A stretch of 64,000 bases of DNA from Azolla caroliniana. Its lineage: Eukaryota > Polypodiophyta. Under the pieces are notes generated by a model that saw only the letters and a program-made list of their open reading frames with translations, was not told the DNA's origin and searched no databases. Where the stretch lies: positions 6,262,001 through 6,326,000 of the forward strand of contig JBHGNT010000017.1 in the NCBI GenBank assembly GCA_043228905.1, written 5' to 3'. The position numbers were made by a program, and so were the translations under genes. This document shows, in pieces, positions 1 through 11,481 of this stretch. How positions within the stretch are numbered: the stretch's first letter is position 1; each line of letters starts with the position of its first letter.

Positions 1-1356
1 GCTTGTTGTTTACTTGTGATGTGACTGATATTCCTAATGTTTCACACCATTCTAGGTTTTAGAATGCTCTGTATTTGTACATGTATTCTACGTTTGTCAT
101 TTTTCACCTTTACATGTAAATTTCTAAGAATTTGACGTATTCTGTGTTTTAGAAGTGCCATTTTTCACGTATTGTATGTATTCTAAACATTTGACATATT
201 CTACATATTTAAAAAGTATTTAACATTTCAAAAAAGTTTAGAAGTTTTTAAATTTTTAAATTTACTTTTTTTGAAAAAAACTTTAAATTTTAAAAAAGTA
301 GTTAACGTATTCCACATATTTAAAGTATTCTATATGTATTCTAAGTATTTAACATATTTTATCTGTAAAATACGTATTCTAAGTATTTAAAAGAAGAAGT
401 TAGAATACTTAGCTAAGTATTCTACAACAATGTTCCGCACCATAAGCACATCTATTATAGGCACAACCATAATAAGGGTTGTCCCAATCCCCCAAAGGAT
501 TAGAAGTATGTAATCATCCCTTCTTTACACGCTCGATTAACCCTCACACTCTTATCCACAGTGTGTGTAGAATACTAATTGTTCAAACTACCACGGGAAA
601 AATTATGGTTATGCCCTGTAAGAACATCTCATCTAGATGTTAAATTTTTATCCAGTCCATTTATCATCACAAACCTTTATCGAATTCTTCTTCTGGTTCC
701 GCATTTCACATATCTATGTAGTAAAAAGTGAAAATATATTCTATCATAGCATTCCATCAACATCCAATCACTTAAGGAACAAGGGGTTTTTATTTGGATT
801 TTCTATGAGATGCATTGTTTATAGGACACTCATATCACAGTTCGCCATAGCACCATAATCGACATCCAACCATGAATAAATTGGTGTTGAGATCCCGGAT
901 TTGTTTAAGAGATATGTTTAGAAAAGGCATGCCATTCCCAAGTCCTTGCATTCGGAAATCTATTGCAATGGAAACCGCACCATAATCGACATCCAACCAT
1001 GAATAAATTGGTGTTGAGATCCCGGATTTGTTTAAGAGATATGTTTAGAAAAGGCATGCCATTCCCAAGTCCTTGCATTCGGAAATCTATTGCAATGGAA
1101 ACCTACTACTGTTCACATACTCATGCCCATAAGAATATAGTCATCTACGAAAAAGCAATTATCCCAAAGTTCTGAATATGGAATACTGTACATTCATGCC
1201 AAACAACATGCCACAGTATTTACTAGAACCCATAAAAAGACAGTGTTTATCCAGCCATCCTTATAATATATCAGAAAACCTAGAACTTCCCGGTTACCTT
1301 CTAGGAGAAGGAAATTGACATAATATTGTAGCATAAGAGTTTCCTTTTACCCATAC
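1..1356. other. AT-rich non-coding sequence, possibly intron 1 of the GABA-transporter-like gene
   Basis: No exon could be recognised here, including the tryptophan-rich second exon expected after the exon at 1357-1477. The first 420 bases contain many degenerate copies of a short motif resembling gtattcta. ORFs up to 73 aa are present but have no family features. If the transporter gene is intact, its next exon lies to the left of the window. Confidence 0.4.
850..1103. repeat. Perfect tandem duplication, 127-bp unit
   Basis: Positions 850-976 are repeated without a visible mismatch at 977-1103. The unit runs from gcaccataatcgac to caatggaaacc. Lack of divergence indicates a recent duplication, or an assembly artefact. 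No coding function was recognised on either strand. Confidence 0.9.
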
Positions 1357-1477
1357 CTTTGGATTCAAGCACGAACAAAGCTCCTGCATCAGAATCAGCT
1401 TCCTTGCTGCCCGACTTGTTGTGAAGCTCGACAGTATAGAGAGAGTGATCACCATTCTGTGAATGTGGAGGTTTCAT
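1357..1477 (-). CDS. Exon 1 of a GABA transporter-like amino acid permease (partial)
   Basis: The minus strand from 1477 encodes 40 residues plus the first base of a glycine codon, beginning MKPPHSQNGDHSL and ending DAGALFVLESK(G). The DAGA(L/V)FVLESKG motif is typical of the cytosolic N-terminus of plant GAT1-like transporters of the AAAP family, just before the first membrane segment. The exon ends in CCAAAG followed by GTATGG, a good donor, so the intron is phase 1. The family imports GABA and related amino acids across the plasma membrane. Only this exon is in the window; the roughly 400 remaining residues and all membrane helices are missing. A stray exon from a broken gene is equally possible. 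Confidence 0.6.
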
Positions 1478-1740
1478 GGCTCCCCTGCTCTTCTTTCTCC
1501 TGCTTCTTCCTCTTCCTCTTCCTTCTTCCTTCTTCTTTTTCTACCTCCTTCTTATCTCAGTATTTAATATTATAAGTGAATCAAAAAGTCTCCTCTTCTT
1601 CTTTTTTGAATTCATGTCACCTCTCTTAATTATTTCTCCCATCTCTATTATTATTTCGATTATTATTATTATCATTACATATTATTATTTCTATTAAGTT
1701 AATATTATTTAATAATTTAATTCTTTTTAAAATTTTCTTT
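1478..1740 (-). promoter_or_regulatory. Putative 5' leader and core promoter of the GABA-transporter-like gene
   Basis: Just upstream of the ATG at 1477 the minus strand is GA-rich (plus-strand cttcttcc runs at 1485-1560), as in many plant 5' leaders. Further upstream, around 1690-1725, it becomes AT-rich with TTAAATA-like boxes that could act as a TATA element. No transcription start can be fixed from sequence alone. Confidence 0.25.
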
Positions 1741-2440
1741 TTAACTTTTTTTAATCCTCGGAAGACCCCGCCCTTGATCATGATCTGTTTTCATGGCTGT
1801 CTTAATTCATCGGCCGGCCGACACGTTTCTACATACGTACGTACGTGTATATGTACATACATAGAGACATGCAATAGACACATACATACATATGGCCCCT
1901 AGCTTATCCGCGTATTGCGAACTAAACCCTAAACCCCCTTGCAATTAGGCAATGGCCACATCGAATGTTCCAATCGACCGTTACAAACTATCATGGATTA
2001 AGAATCTACATATTTGATATAATTAATCTAGGTTTTAGTTAAACCATGTGTTTCGTGAGTAATGGAGGACTTTAATTTAAGTCAATACACTCGACGGAAT
2101 ATTGAAGCCTAGCTCAATCATAATGAGTTGACAAGATGAGATACACTTTTGCGTGCAATGTTGGATAAAAGAGGATTTGATATGCAACCTACCATTCGAG
2201 TGACATACGGTTGACATAAACGATTTGATGTGCAACCTACAATTTAAAAGCACTTGTGTTCATCTTTAAATCATGTCAATCCTCACAAAATGACAAATTG
2301 CTAAGTTCTAGCATGGGGATTCCATTGTCTTCGGAGTACTTTTGTTAATTGTCTTAAAGCTCAAACATATTGAAGTCATTTTCAAAAATCATCATCACTT
2401 GCTAGAGAAAAAACGCATTGTACAATGTATAAAAAATACA
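1741..2440. other. No gene seen
   Basis: Intergenic sequence. A short run of alternating acgtacgt and tacata units lies at about 1833-1870, and telomere-like aaccctaaacccc at about 1923-1938. Nothing protein-coding was recognised. Confidence 0.5.
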
Positions 2441-2600
2441 TAAAGCCATTTAATATTACAAATGTCATCAACATTATGTTATTAACCCATGTAATATTAC
2501 ACACGTTTAAAGTCATCAACATTATGTTATTAACCAATATAATGTTACACATGTTTAAAGTCATCACCATTATGTGTATGTGTATGTGTATGTGTACCAA
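2441..2600. repeat. Minisatellite, about 48-bp unit, followed by a TGTATG microsatellite
   Basis: The block gtcatcaacattatgttat starts at 2464, 2512 and (diverged) 2560, giving a 48-bp period over about two and a half copies. It runs straight into (tgtatg)n at about 2573-2600. The small ORFs predicted on both strands here are products of the repeat. Confidence 0.8.
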
Positions 2601-3444
2601 TGTGTATTTCAGTCTATGTTAATTAGTGTGTATGTGCTCCCTAATTTTTGTGTGTTTTTATATCATTAATTAACCTTAATACTAGCCCTAAACCTAGCTA
2701 TGTATGTGCATGTGTGACTATTTGTCAAATGTGTTTGCATATATGTTAATTTTTGTGAATGTTAATTTCTGTGTGTGTAAAAACCCACATAACCCTAATC
2801 CTACCCTGAACGTACTTGTGGATAGTTGAGGGGAGGCGTTCAATGTTGCTCTACTGCTCTTCTTCGATGGCCAGACAAAGGGTTGATATCTGAAAAGGGG
2901 GAGTATGATAATTTTTTTGAAAAAAAATTGGAGAGCATGTCACTATGCGATGTCATTGCTAGGCACTTTGTTATGCAACCCATTTAAAATGACGCAATTA
3001 AGCAAAAACATGGGCATCCACCCATCTTGTTATAGAGCTTTTATAAGCATCTAGAGCTCTTCATGCAAATAAAAATTGTATCTGTTTTTATCATGCATCT
3101 CCTTTTTCACTTTCGTATGCACCTCCACTTATCTTCCTCAAGCGCGTTATTTGGGCAAAATGTCAATGTTAGTGTCCATCTATTCACATTCCTCCCATTC
3201 ATCCTATTGATGTATGCGTGATCTCTTACAGTCTAGACAATATTCAAACCCCTGACCTTCTTTTTTTTCCAAATAAACACTACTTCACATTAGTTGGCAA
3301 ATGAAGTACATCAAAGTTCAACCATATTCAGCAAAACTTACACTTCTCCACACAAAACTAAACATAATCCCCACCTCGTCATTTTCAACAAAAGTATCCC
3401 ATCAACTCTTTTTACATGGTAACTTGTACTAGAACTATACATAT
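2601..3444. other. No gene seen
   Basis: AT-rich intergenic sequence without recognisable coding or RNA features. Confidence 0.5.
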
Positions 3445-4400
3445 TTACATCTCATGTCCACTAGTGGAAGCCATTGGTGGGAACAACCATCTCGATGCTT
3501 GGTAGTTCCATTTAGGCCTTGATGATGATTTTACCATCATAGGAGAACCACCCCATTTCAGCAAAGACTTTGATCGAGCCCTTTCTGCTTCATCCGAGTG
3601 CCCTTCAATCGAGTCGTATTGTCCGCGCAACCAAGATACCAGCTCGAACCAAATGTTTATCAACACCTCACCGGTTGGGAGCTTTCTTTGCTAAAAAACA
3701 AACATACATCGTCTGGTCCAGATGTGCTAGACCGATAAGCATGCCACCAACATCCATATCTCCTAAAAAAACCAAAGTTTGTCCCAGGATTCACTCCAAC
3801 ACATTGGAACTCGTTGCCACCTTGCACTATAAATCCATGACCATGTGGCTTTAACTGTTCCGCTTAGCCTTCCTTTGTTAGCTTCAAACCCTATAAGGAC
3901 TCCCAAACAACTCTCCCATTCACACCGCATGCTGCAACTATCCTAAGACTTCTACCCCAAATGTTGATCACCTTTACACAACATTGAGGTATTGATTCCA
4001 AATAGTGTCCACATAACTTACAACCAGCCTCCGCACCTCGACACCTCAACCACTCCCCTATAGGTAATGCTTTATGGCTAAGAAGCCAGAACCAAACCTT
4101 TATTTTTCTAGCATATCCAACGCCCATAGCCTCCTCCAAAATGACTTCAACAAGTCATCTGATATGCCATTATGCCTCCAACTATTGAGAAACTGAGCAG
4201 CGCCCATTGATTTGGAGCCAATGATTTGCCTTCCTAGCTTAGTACTATATATACTCAAAAAACCCCTCCAATTTGTTTGTTCCCGGTTTCTGCCACCATA
4301 CCTCTAATGGATCCCACTCCAAATCATATAGGGCCTTGTTGTCAAATAGCCATAGTTTACAATCATTATCCAGCTTCCCTGGGTCTGGGTTCACTTACAT
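3445..4400 (-). pseudogene. Decayed plant ORF with RT zinc-binding (zf-RVT-like) domain
   Basis: Read on the minus strand from about 4400, several frames join into one degenerate protein. First comes a stretch containing LEVWWQKPGTNKLEG, then FLNSWRHNGISDDLLKSFW, then the core KIKVWFWLLSHKALPIGEW followed by CRGAEAGCKLCGHYLES, and finally a tail ending RPKWNYQASRWLFPP near 3480. The motif K(I/V)KVWFWLL...LC..(C)...ES is the zinc-binding region found after reverse transcriptase in plant LINEs and in many plant zf-RVT genes. Stops and frameshifts (for example near 4220, 4140 and 3892) show it is dead. No reverse transcriptase core is present. Confidence 0.6.
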
Positions 4401-5239
4401 TCCAGCACTACCACCCGCACTAGCAACCACCGACCATTGTTGGCTCTGTGTCTTTTCATCCTTATATCCTATCCTATGTCCTTCTTGTCATACCTTTTCC
4501 CTATCCTTCAATCTTGTATATATCATAACTTTGACTTATTTTCACTCACAATCTTCCCACATCACAATATTGCATATTTTCATGATAGCAGTGTCCCAAG
4601 TAATGCTTAATAGGATATTTATATCATATATTTCCATCATGAAGTATATTCGTCATCCGAATTACATATTAAATGGAGGAATTCTAGCCTCATCTAATGT
4701 ACTAAAAGGAATTTGGAATGTCTCTAGGATGGCAAGGATCCAAGGAAAGTTTCTATTTTTCAACACCCATTGGGAATGCATGTTATGAATGACCAATTGA
4801 TTGAATGGATGTCTAGCAAGTTAAGAGATAAGTTCATGTATTAGAGATCACAATCTTGACAATTTCACATGGTCGTAGGATGTACTTTGGAACACATGAC
4901 ATTATATTACTTGTCATTGTTGCTATGGACAAAGAAAGCTTTGCATTTTGTTTTGCAAACTCTTCGATATTTGCTATGGAGAAAGAGGTATAATATAGGA
5001 ATCAAATGGGGGCTTCTATTCATATGATGTCTCGTATTGCAAGACATGTGTTTAAACTCTCAACCATGGAATCTATCGATTGTTCTATATTTCATTGAGA
5101 ATGAGGGTATAGCACATAATAGGACAATTATTAAGGCTTCATGGTGGCAATTTTTTAACATATATATTCCACTTATGATTCCTCACTCTTCATGTATTCA
5201 ACACTTGGTTATCTCATGGGGTGACACACTCTCGTTAAT
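4401..5239. other. No recognised gene
   Basis: A 171-aa frame (4273-4788, plus) overlaps the left end of this stretch. Its composition is Ser/Leu/His-rich with no domain motif, and it partly lies antisense to the zf-RVT relic, so I do not call it a gene. Confidence 0.4.
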
Positions 5240-5675
5240 TCTATGGAAACCATCATCTAGTAGAAAGAATTGGAACTCTTTCACTTACTTGTGTCTTCTC
5301 TGTTATTATGTTGACTTGGAAAAGAGAGATTGTGCTCTCAATTTAATTGAATTTTTCATTTGGGGGTCAAAGAGGTGGGTGACATAGTTGAGGCTTGATC
5401 TCAAAGTATTATGGAGTTTGTTCAAGCACGACAAATGTTATGCATCTCGCCCAATATTTCTATAAAAACAATCATCTAGTAGAGAGAATTGTAATTCTTT
5501 ACAAAAAGAGTTACATATGACTTCTCTATTATTATATTGACTTGGAAATGAGAGATTGCACTTTTAGTTTAATCAATTGTTTCATGTGGGGGTCAAAGAG
5601 GTGGAAGATTTAGTTAAGGCTCGATCTCAATGAATTATGGGGTTTGTTGAAAGGGAACAATTATTATATATCCCC
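5240..5675. repeat. Diverged tandem duplication, about 219-bp unit
   Basis: The segment tctatggaaaccatcatcta at 5240 recurs as tctataaaaacaatcatcta at 5459. Similarity continues through ggtcaaagaggtgg in both copies, with many substitutions and small indels. No function was recognised. Confidence 0.75.
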
Positions 5676-6660
5676 TAGGAATCAACAACGATTCAGTTTA
5701 GGCTTACTTGGTTTAGGGATTCTAAAACCTAAACTAAACCGATCCCTAAATTAGTTTGGGCCTTCATTGGTTTGGCCCAAACTGGTTAAACTCTATATGG
5801 GTGGTTGTTGTCTATAGATTTATGTGTAGGATCTATAATTTCCTTTTCTGGTGATTTGATATTGAAAGAGTAAGAGATCATTTGCTAACCAATGCGAACC
5901 AATGTTTTTTTAGAAAAAAAGAGAGCGTAAGAGATCATTTATCACTAGAATAAGAATGCTAGCACCATTTGAATAACAACCTTTGAATGTTTTGAAAATA
6001 TCTATCCCTTTGTTTTTTGACAAGAGGTTATGCACCATATAAATCCAAGCAATGTCTGTTTGCCTTATCTCCAAGTAGTTATAATAGATACAACATTGTC
6101 CTTTGATGTTATCATAAATGAAAGAAAAAGAAAAAGAAAAAGAAAAAGAAAGAAAGATATATTAACATCATCTTAATGCCAAAATTGGCCCATGAGACAG
6201 TTGGTTTACAACAAAATGGGTATTTATCCAATCATTAGAACTAAAATAAAATAAAGTAAAAGTAACACTTAAACTAAAAGAGTTCTAGTAGTGTACAAAA
6301 CGTGGTATACTCAATAAAAGGAAGTGACTTTGCACTAAGCCTAATTTCATTTTCACCCAAGCCTCTCGAAAAGAAGTGGGAGGTCAAAGGGTTTTGGAGT
6401 GGGTGTGACCCTATGACCCATGGTCTCAGTGTATAGAGTGCCCCAACCATGGCTTCTACCCAGTGTAGCTCACGTTCCCTTATTTTCTTTATTGCTTCTA
6501 CACCACGTCGAGTTGCTTTGAAACCCGACATCTGAGGGCGTTTGGTTCTTCTTTGGTTTTTTGCTTCATCAAGGAAAAGGCCGAGTGGTGCAGGTGTGTT
6601 GACATTCGTTATCTCCCCCTGTTCCTGAAAAACTTCATTTCTTACATGTTGGTGATTTTA
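5676..6660. other. No gene seen; GAAAAA microsatellite at about 6119-6157
   Basis: Intergenic sequence. The (gaaaaa)n run near 6119-6157 is the only clear structure. An 85-aa minus-strand frame (6274-6531) has no recognisable motif and is not supported as a gene. Confidence 0.45.
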
Positions 6661-6985
6661 AACACAAACTCGATACATTGTATCGAGTTTGTGTTGAAAA
6701 GTCAAATTTTTCACACGAACTCGATATAATGTATCCAGTTTGTGTTTAAAAACAAAGTTTTCAACACGAACATGAACTCTATACATTGCATTGAATTGTG
6801 GTGAAAAAACTGGTTTTTTCATAAACTCAAGCTCAAATTTTTTATCTTTTTTATCTTTTTAAATCCGAGAAAAAAACTTTGAACATGAATTTGATACATT
6901 GTATGCAATTGTGATCAAAACTCTATTTTTTACATCAACTTGATACAATGTGGAGTTCATGGTTAGAAATCTTCTTTTTTTTAAA
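6661..6985. repeat. Array of degenerate inverted repeats led by a 35-bp near-perfect palindrome
   Basis: Positions 6661-6695 form two 17-bp arms (aacacaaactcgataca and its complement) around a single base. Weaker versions with the same core (aactcgata...tgtat...gttt) follow at about 6713-6748, 6763-6810, 6883-6915 and 6937-6965. This gives a row of related hairpins of decreasing quality. No coding sequence was seen. Confidence 0.75.
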
Positions 6986-7452
6986 TAAAAGAGGTTTAGG
7001 GTTTACATGAACTCGAATTGTACTAAAATCTCAGTTTTAACAAGAGAAAAAGATGCATATCGATATTGCAAAGAAGTATGTTGCACAACAAGACACCTTA
7101 TGGTGAACATGTGCTTCATTGATTAACAAAAAACCATTAATAATTGTGTTGATGGTAATTGAACCTTGCAAATGCCATTTACGTGGTCTATGAAATATTC
7201 TCGTGGTTCTTAATCACCACTTCAAGCACTTAATGTTGATCTTCATAGTTTGGTTAATCTACAACAGAGAAACATTTATGTGGAACTAAGGATGATAACA
7301 TGAGCATAACTCAGGTGACAAGGAAACTTGCAAGAACTCAAGGTGGGGATATTAATAGCTACACATTGATATGGCCATGACCTAGGGCACCAATTTTACA
7401 TTGGTAAAGTTTTGGATGTGGTAATGCATTAAACTTTTGTAATACATCTATC
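6986..7452. other. No gene seen
   Basis: AT-rich sequence leading into the coding relic that begins at 7453. Upstream codons in the same frame contain stops, and no exon boundary could be chosen. Confidence 0.4.
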
Positions 7453-7740
7453 ATTGACATTAGTGAGGTGGATATCATTGTGTATGACTTTACACTAACA
7501 AAAGTTGGATGTTTAAGGATGATAACGATAGACATAATAAAAAAGATATTACTAAGACTAGAAGATATCTTAGATTGAAGGCCAACAAGATTTAGTGCAC
7601 ACAATTTGGAGACACCATTTAGTGAAGACAATCATTTGATTGGTACATTTGAAAATGAGGAGGAAGAGTCACAATTGTATATTAGGTATAGTAGTGATTC
7701 TCATGAAAGGAATGATGATAGTGATGCAAATAACTCCTAA
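7453..7740 (+). pseudogene. Unrecognised coding relic, VDIxVYxxxLTK family (copy A)
   Basis: Starting at 7453 the plus strand reads IDISEVDIIVYDFTLTK, then a LRMITIDIIKK segment, one internal TGA at about 7576, and an acidic tail rich in Glu, Asp and Ser ending NDDSDANNS before a TAA at 7738-7740. The order VDI(I/L)VY...LTK...LR..T..IIK followed by an acidic Ser-rich tail matches the frame at 14045-14366. The two are therefore diverged relatives, which argues for a real former protein. I do not recognise the family. Start codon and upstream exons are not identifiable. Confidence 0.45.
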
Positions 7741-8073
7741 ATGTATCGAATGAAATAAAAAAGTTGATTGTTTTGAAATCTTTCGCTTATGATTTCGTTA
7801 GGATCTCAAACGTTACTAGTTGTAATTTCTCCTTAAAAATACACAAACTTACTTTTTGTATTTGGCCAACTTTTAGCATTTTTCAATTTTACCAAATGGT
7901 GAAAATTTTAGTTTTTTCATCAAGTTTTTGAGAACATGTGATACTGGTATCAAAGTGTTTTGTGAAATGGCCAAAAAAGCCCCAAAATCAGACGGAATAT
8001 TCCTTATTTTTCCATTTGTACGTGATCCTTCCACTTGTGAATGTGAACGTGTTGAACATTAGCAACATTATTG

Positions 8074-8510
8074 TCAGCATTTTTGTAACTTATTCTCTCT
8101 GTGTTGTTTTAGCTCTAGGATGTATTTGCCTAATTTCTTTATATCAAGAATATCTAATCGTTTGGGGAAGGTAGGAGAGGAACCAAGTATCTCTTGGTAT
8201 TTTGCCCTTATCTCGGCGTAGGTGGGACACTTGCATGTAAAGTGGTACTCATCCTCTATCTCTATGTGGCATAACCTATATATCCTTTCCTCCCTAGGGA
8301 CTCCATTAGTACGACCATTCTTAATTTCAAGTTGGTGAGATGATATTCTAAGTTGTCCAATGGCAACCCTTAGTGCATGTGGTAAGAATACATCTAGATA
8401 TTTTGGTCGCGTAATAAAACCTAACTTAGAGAAGTGCATGAAGTGTTCCTTATAGTACAACATTTTAGATGGGAGTAGCTCTAGTGGGGTGATCCATTTA
8501 TACCAAGTGT
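8074..8510 (-). pseudogene. Non-LTR retrotransposon C-terminal zinc-binding fragment
   Basis: The minus-strand frame carries LPSKMLYYKEHFMHF, then ALRVAIGQLRISSHQLEI, then a zinc-knuckle-like RLCHIEIEDEYHFTCKC and PTYAEIRAKY. The pattern RxSSHxLxIExGR...ER..RLCH...E.EYHF..C is the C-terminal region that follows reverse transcriptase in one group of plant non-LTR elements. A second, differently decayed relative lies at 35866-36581. The reading can be extended upstream of the ATG to about 8510 without a stop (motif WITPLELLPS). No RT catalytic core is present, consistent with a truncated fragment. Confidence 0.6.
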
Positions 8511-10736
8511 AAATTTGCCAAGAGTTTGTACCTCATCAAGTAGTGTGTTGTACATATAGCCTTCTTCCAAACAACACATGCCACACCTCTCTTTTTACTT
8601 GTTCTATTAAGATGTTAATTATTTGAGTGCTGCTTTATTTACAAAACTTATATGAAATAGAAAAGATTCTACAATATCTTATTGGAATAAAATGAAGAAA
8701 CACAAAAAATCTCGTAAAATAAGACCTCTTTCATGAATCAATCACGCCAATAGAGGAGACAAAGAACATGAAAGATAACAATTGATGAAGTAAACCATAT
8801 TTCTCTACAAGATTCTGAATATTTACCATTTCTATATAGGAATATTATCTTTAGAAAGTTTCAATTGATATAAAGTAGATGTCCTGCTCTGATGAGATAT
8901 TGATGCATCAACTAAAAAATGCTATTTGATAAATTTCTATTGTTTGTTACTATAAAATTTAGGATATTTGGATACACTCAAGATAAATGAAATTACACTT
9001 TAAATGAGATATAAGTCTAATGATTCCACAATAAAACTATTATGACTCACAACAATCATAGAGTATGGGGAAACACCATGGACATCTTGTACCTGAATTT
9101 ACTGAAATATTTTCACAACAAATGACTATGAATAATGGGAGAAATGTCATGCAACAATGAAAAGACAATAGTAGTACTAGAAAACGAGAATGGATTGATC
9201 AAAATAGCAATTCTAAGGCCATGAAAACACCTCTTGATGTTGTCCATGTTCAAACTTGTCATGGGCAATCTATAGATAGCCATAGCTTGGTTGAGAGGGT
9301 TATTTTCTCTCTTTAAACCCTTCCTTTCATTCTCCCTATCTCTAACTCTTCAATGATGGTTTAGCTAAGAGGTGTATGCATGGATGCATAGATGAAAGGA
9401 TGTGCACATGGGTGCATTCAAAAGTAAAAGGCGGTAATTACTACTCGGTTTGCTATCATTAGAAGGTGTGCAGGTTGCAACTCAAGAATCATAGGAGGTG
9501 CTTTGAGCTCGATAGAAGGAGGTGGTCATTGCTACACAAAAGGCGTTGTTGTGCATTGTGCATGCTCTAACTCTTTCTTTCACTCCCCCCTCCCCCCCCC
9601 CCTCTAATGTTTGTGTCCAAGAGTCAACTCTCAACTTCTAACTTCCAACCCAATTAACACTCGTGAAAAGTTAAAATGATATGACCGGTTTGGGCCGATT
9701 TAATAGGCTCAAGCTTATATGAACCAAACTCAAAACCGTTTAAAGAGGCTCAAGCCTTAGTCGAGTCAAACTGAACCGCTAATCAACCAAACCATTTTAA
9801 ACCAAATTAACGACTCATTTTAGGCTTAAGTCAAGCCGTTGTCAACTCCTAGTATCTCCCCTACTTATGGGTTTATCTAGCAATACTACAAACTATTTCA
9901 ATAATGCAAGAGCAATTGTAAGTTTGTTGGCGTTTAGGGGGTCAAACACTATTTTCACAAGTGGCTACCAAGCTCTTGTATCATTGCTTCATTGAGTCTC
10001 TCTAATAATTATCATCTAAGGTTGAACAAGAATAGAAAGTACATAACTCTGATTATGGATAGTGGTGGATCTTAAAACATAGTTGTCATTCTAAATTGCC
10101 ACATGTAACGAGAGTTTTGATTGAGGGTTTGCTTTGAGATTAGCTCTAAAGCTTCATGGATGCTTCTTTTGCACTATTCAAGTGGAAGATGTTAATCATT
10201 GTTTCATACAATGTTTGAATTCTTTTTAAATTTGGAGTTATATTTCTCAAATATGAAAAGTTTTGTCATGATGTTATTTGATGCCAAGACAATGGGGTTT
10301 GAACAATTCACATAGGTTCACCCAAAATCAGACAGAGATCATTTTCTTATTTCTGAGGTCTTGGGTAGTGCATCATAATTGGGATGTGCATAATGCTTTT
10401 GTATTTGATGGTAGGCGTGAAATCAAAGCATACCTACAAAAGTTAGAGTACTAATGTGAAATTTTCCTTTATTTAAACAAATAAAATTTATTTCCTCAAT
10501 GCAATGTAGTGTTCATCTTGCCTATTTTTATTTTTATTTCAAGAAAGATACACCTTAGTATATTACTTTAGAAATGTACATATAGAAAACATAAGGAGAC
10601 ATTTTATCTCACCTCTATTGTAAGACAAAAACTACTACCAACAATATCTGATCAAATAGATGATATCATATAAGAAATGAATGGAGCACAATCTACAAGC
10701 TATGCAATAAAAAAGAAGGTATGACATAATTCCACT
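8511..10736. other. No gene seen over about 2.2 kb; poly-C tract near 9582-9603
   Basis: AT-rich intergenic sequence with only short shadow ORFs. A run of C residues (cccccctccccccccccc) near 9582-9603 is the only low-complexity tract. I found no repeats longer than about 30 bp, RNA genes or element ends. Confidence 0.5.
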
Positions 10737-10932
10737 TCATACTAGAAGTTGTATCTGAAAATAAGTGAAGCCCTCGCCACCATTTCTTAAAGTCCACTTG
10801 ACGTTGTCGTGCCTTTCGGCTCCGGATCGTTGCGTGAGTCGGGTGGGAACCGCCGAGGTTTTGGACTAGGAGAAAGAAGAATATGAGATGAGGCTAGTAA
10901 TGAATAGATTATTAGAAAGAGAGATAGAAATT

Positions 10933-11066
10933 TCGTGAATCCCACGAGTGTATTGTATTCGATTAATCAATATTTAGATAAGAATATGTATTTAGATTGA
11001 AAGAAAGATATAAGAAACTTGTGAATCCCACAAGTATAGATTATATTATTTTCGTGAATCCCACGA
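10933..11066. repeat. Three short hairpins with compensatory stem changes inside the LTR
   Basis: Each has the loop aatcc: TCGTG/CACGA at 10933-10947, ACTTGTG/CACAAGT at 11017-11035 and TCGTG/CACGA at 11052-11066. The middle one differs by a C to T change on one arm matched by G to A on the other, keeping the stem paired. The related LTR at 47491-48138 has two copies at about 47615-47631 and 47683-47697. Confidence 0.6.
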
Positions 11067-11428
11067 TTATATTAATCGGTTGGTGTTTTCGGAAATATAT
11101 CCAATTTCCAAATATTTCACACGCCTATTACATTGTGCTCCCCATCCTTATGTAGTGATGGGAGAGACTAAGCATAGCTACATGCTTTTTTTTCTAATAT
11201 GTTCATGCACACTAAATGTGCATGTGATGCTTTTCTAATCCTTGCTTTTATTTGCTAAATATAGTGCTCATGCACGCTAGATGTGCATGAGTCACTTTTT
11301 AGTTGCTTGCGTTTTTCTATAAAATATTCACGCACTCTAAAAATGCACGATTTACCTTTTTAATAAAGGTAGGCGCAAATAAAGCAGTTATAGTTATTAA
11401 ATCTATTTATAGAACACTAAAGATAAGG

Positions 11429-11481
11429 TAGCATAATGGTAAAGTTGAGGTTTGGCTATGTGGAGGTACAAGGTTTGAATC
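11429..11481 (+). promoter_or_regulatory. tRNA-like Pol III A/B box pair in the gypsy U3 (antisense to the LTR)
   Basis: TAGCATAATGG at 11429-11439 matches the A-box consensus TRGYNNARNGG. GTTTGAATC at 11473-11481 matches the B box GWTCRANNC with one C to T change. The 33-bp gap is the normal tRNA spacing. The same module is kept in the related LTR at 47972-48024. It is not a complete tRNA cloverleaf. Confidence 0.5.

Noticed and set aside
2382-2622. Overlapping 65-72 aa ORFs on both strands
   Set aside because: Both are translations of the 48-bp minisatellite and the TGTATG microsatellite.
4273-4788. 171-aa plus-strand ORF
   Set aside because: No recognisable domain, low-complexity composition, and its first part is antisense to the zf-RVT relic.
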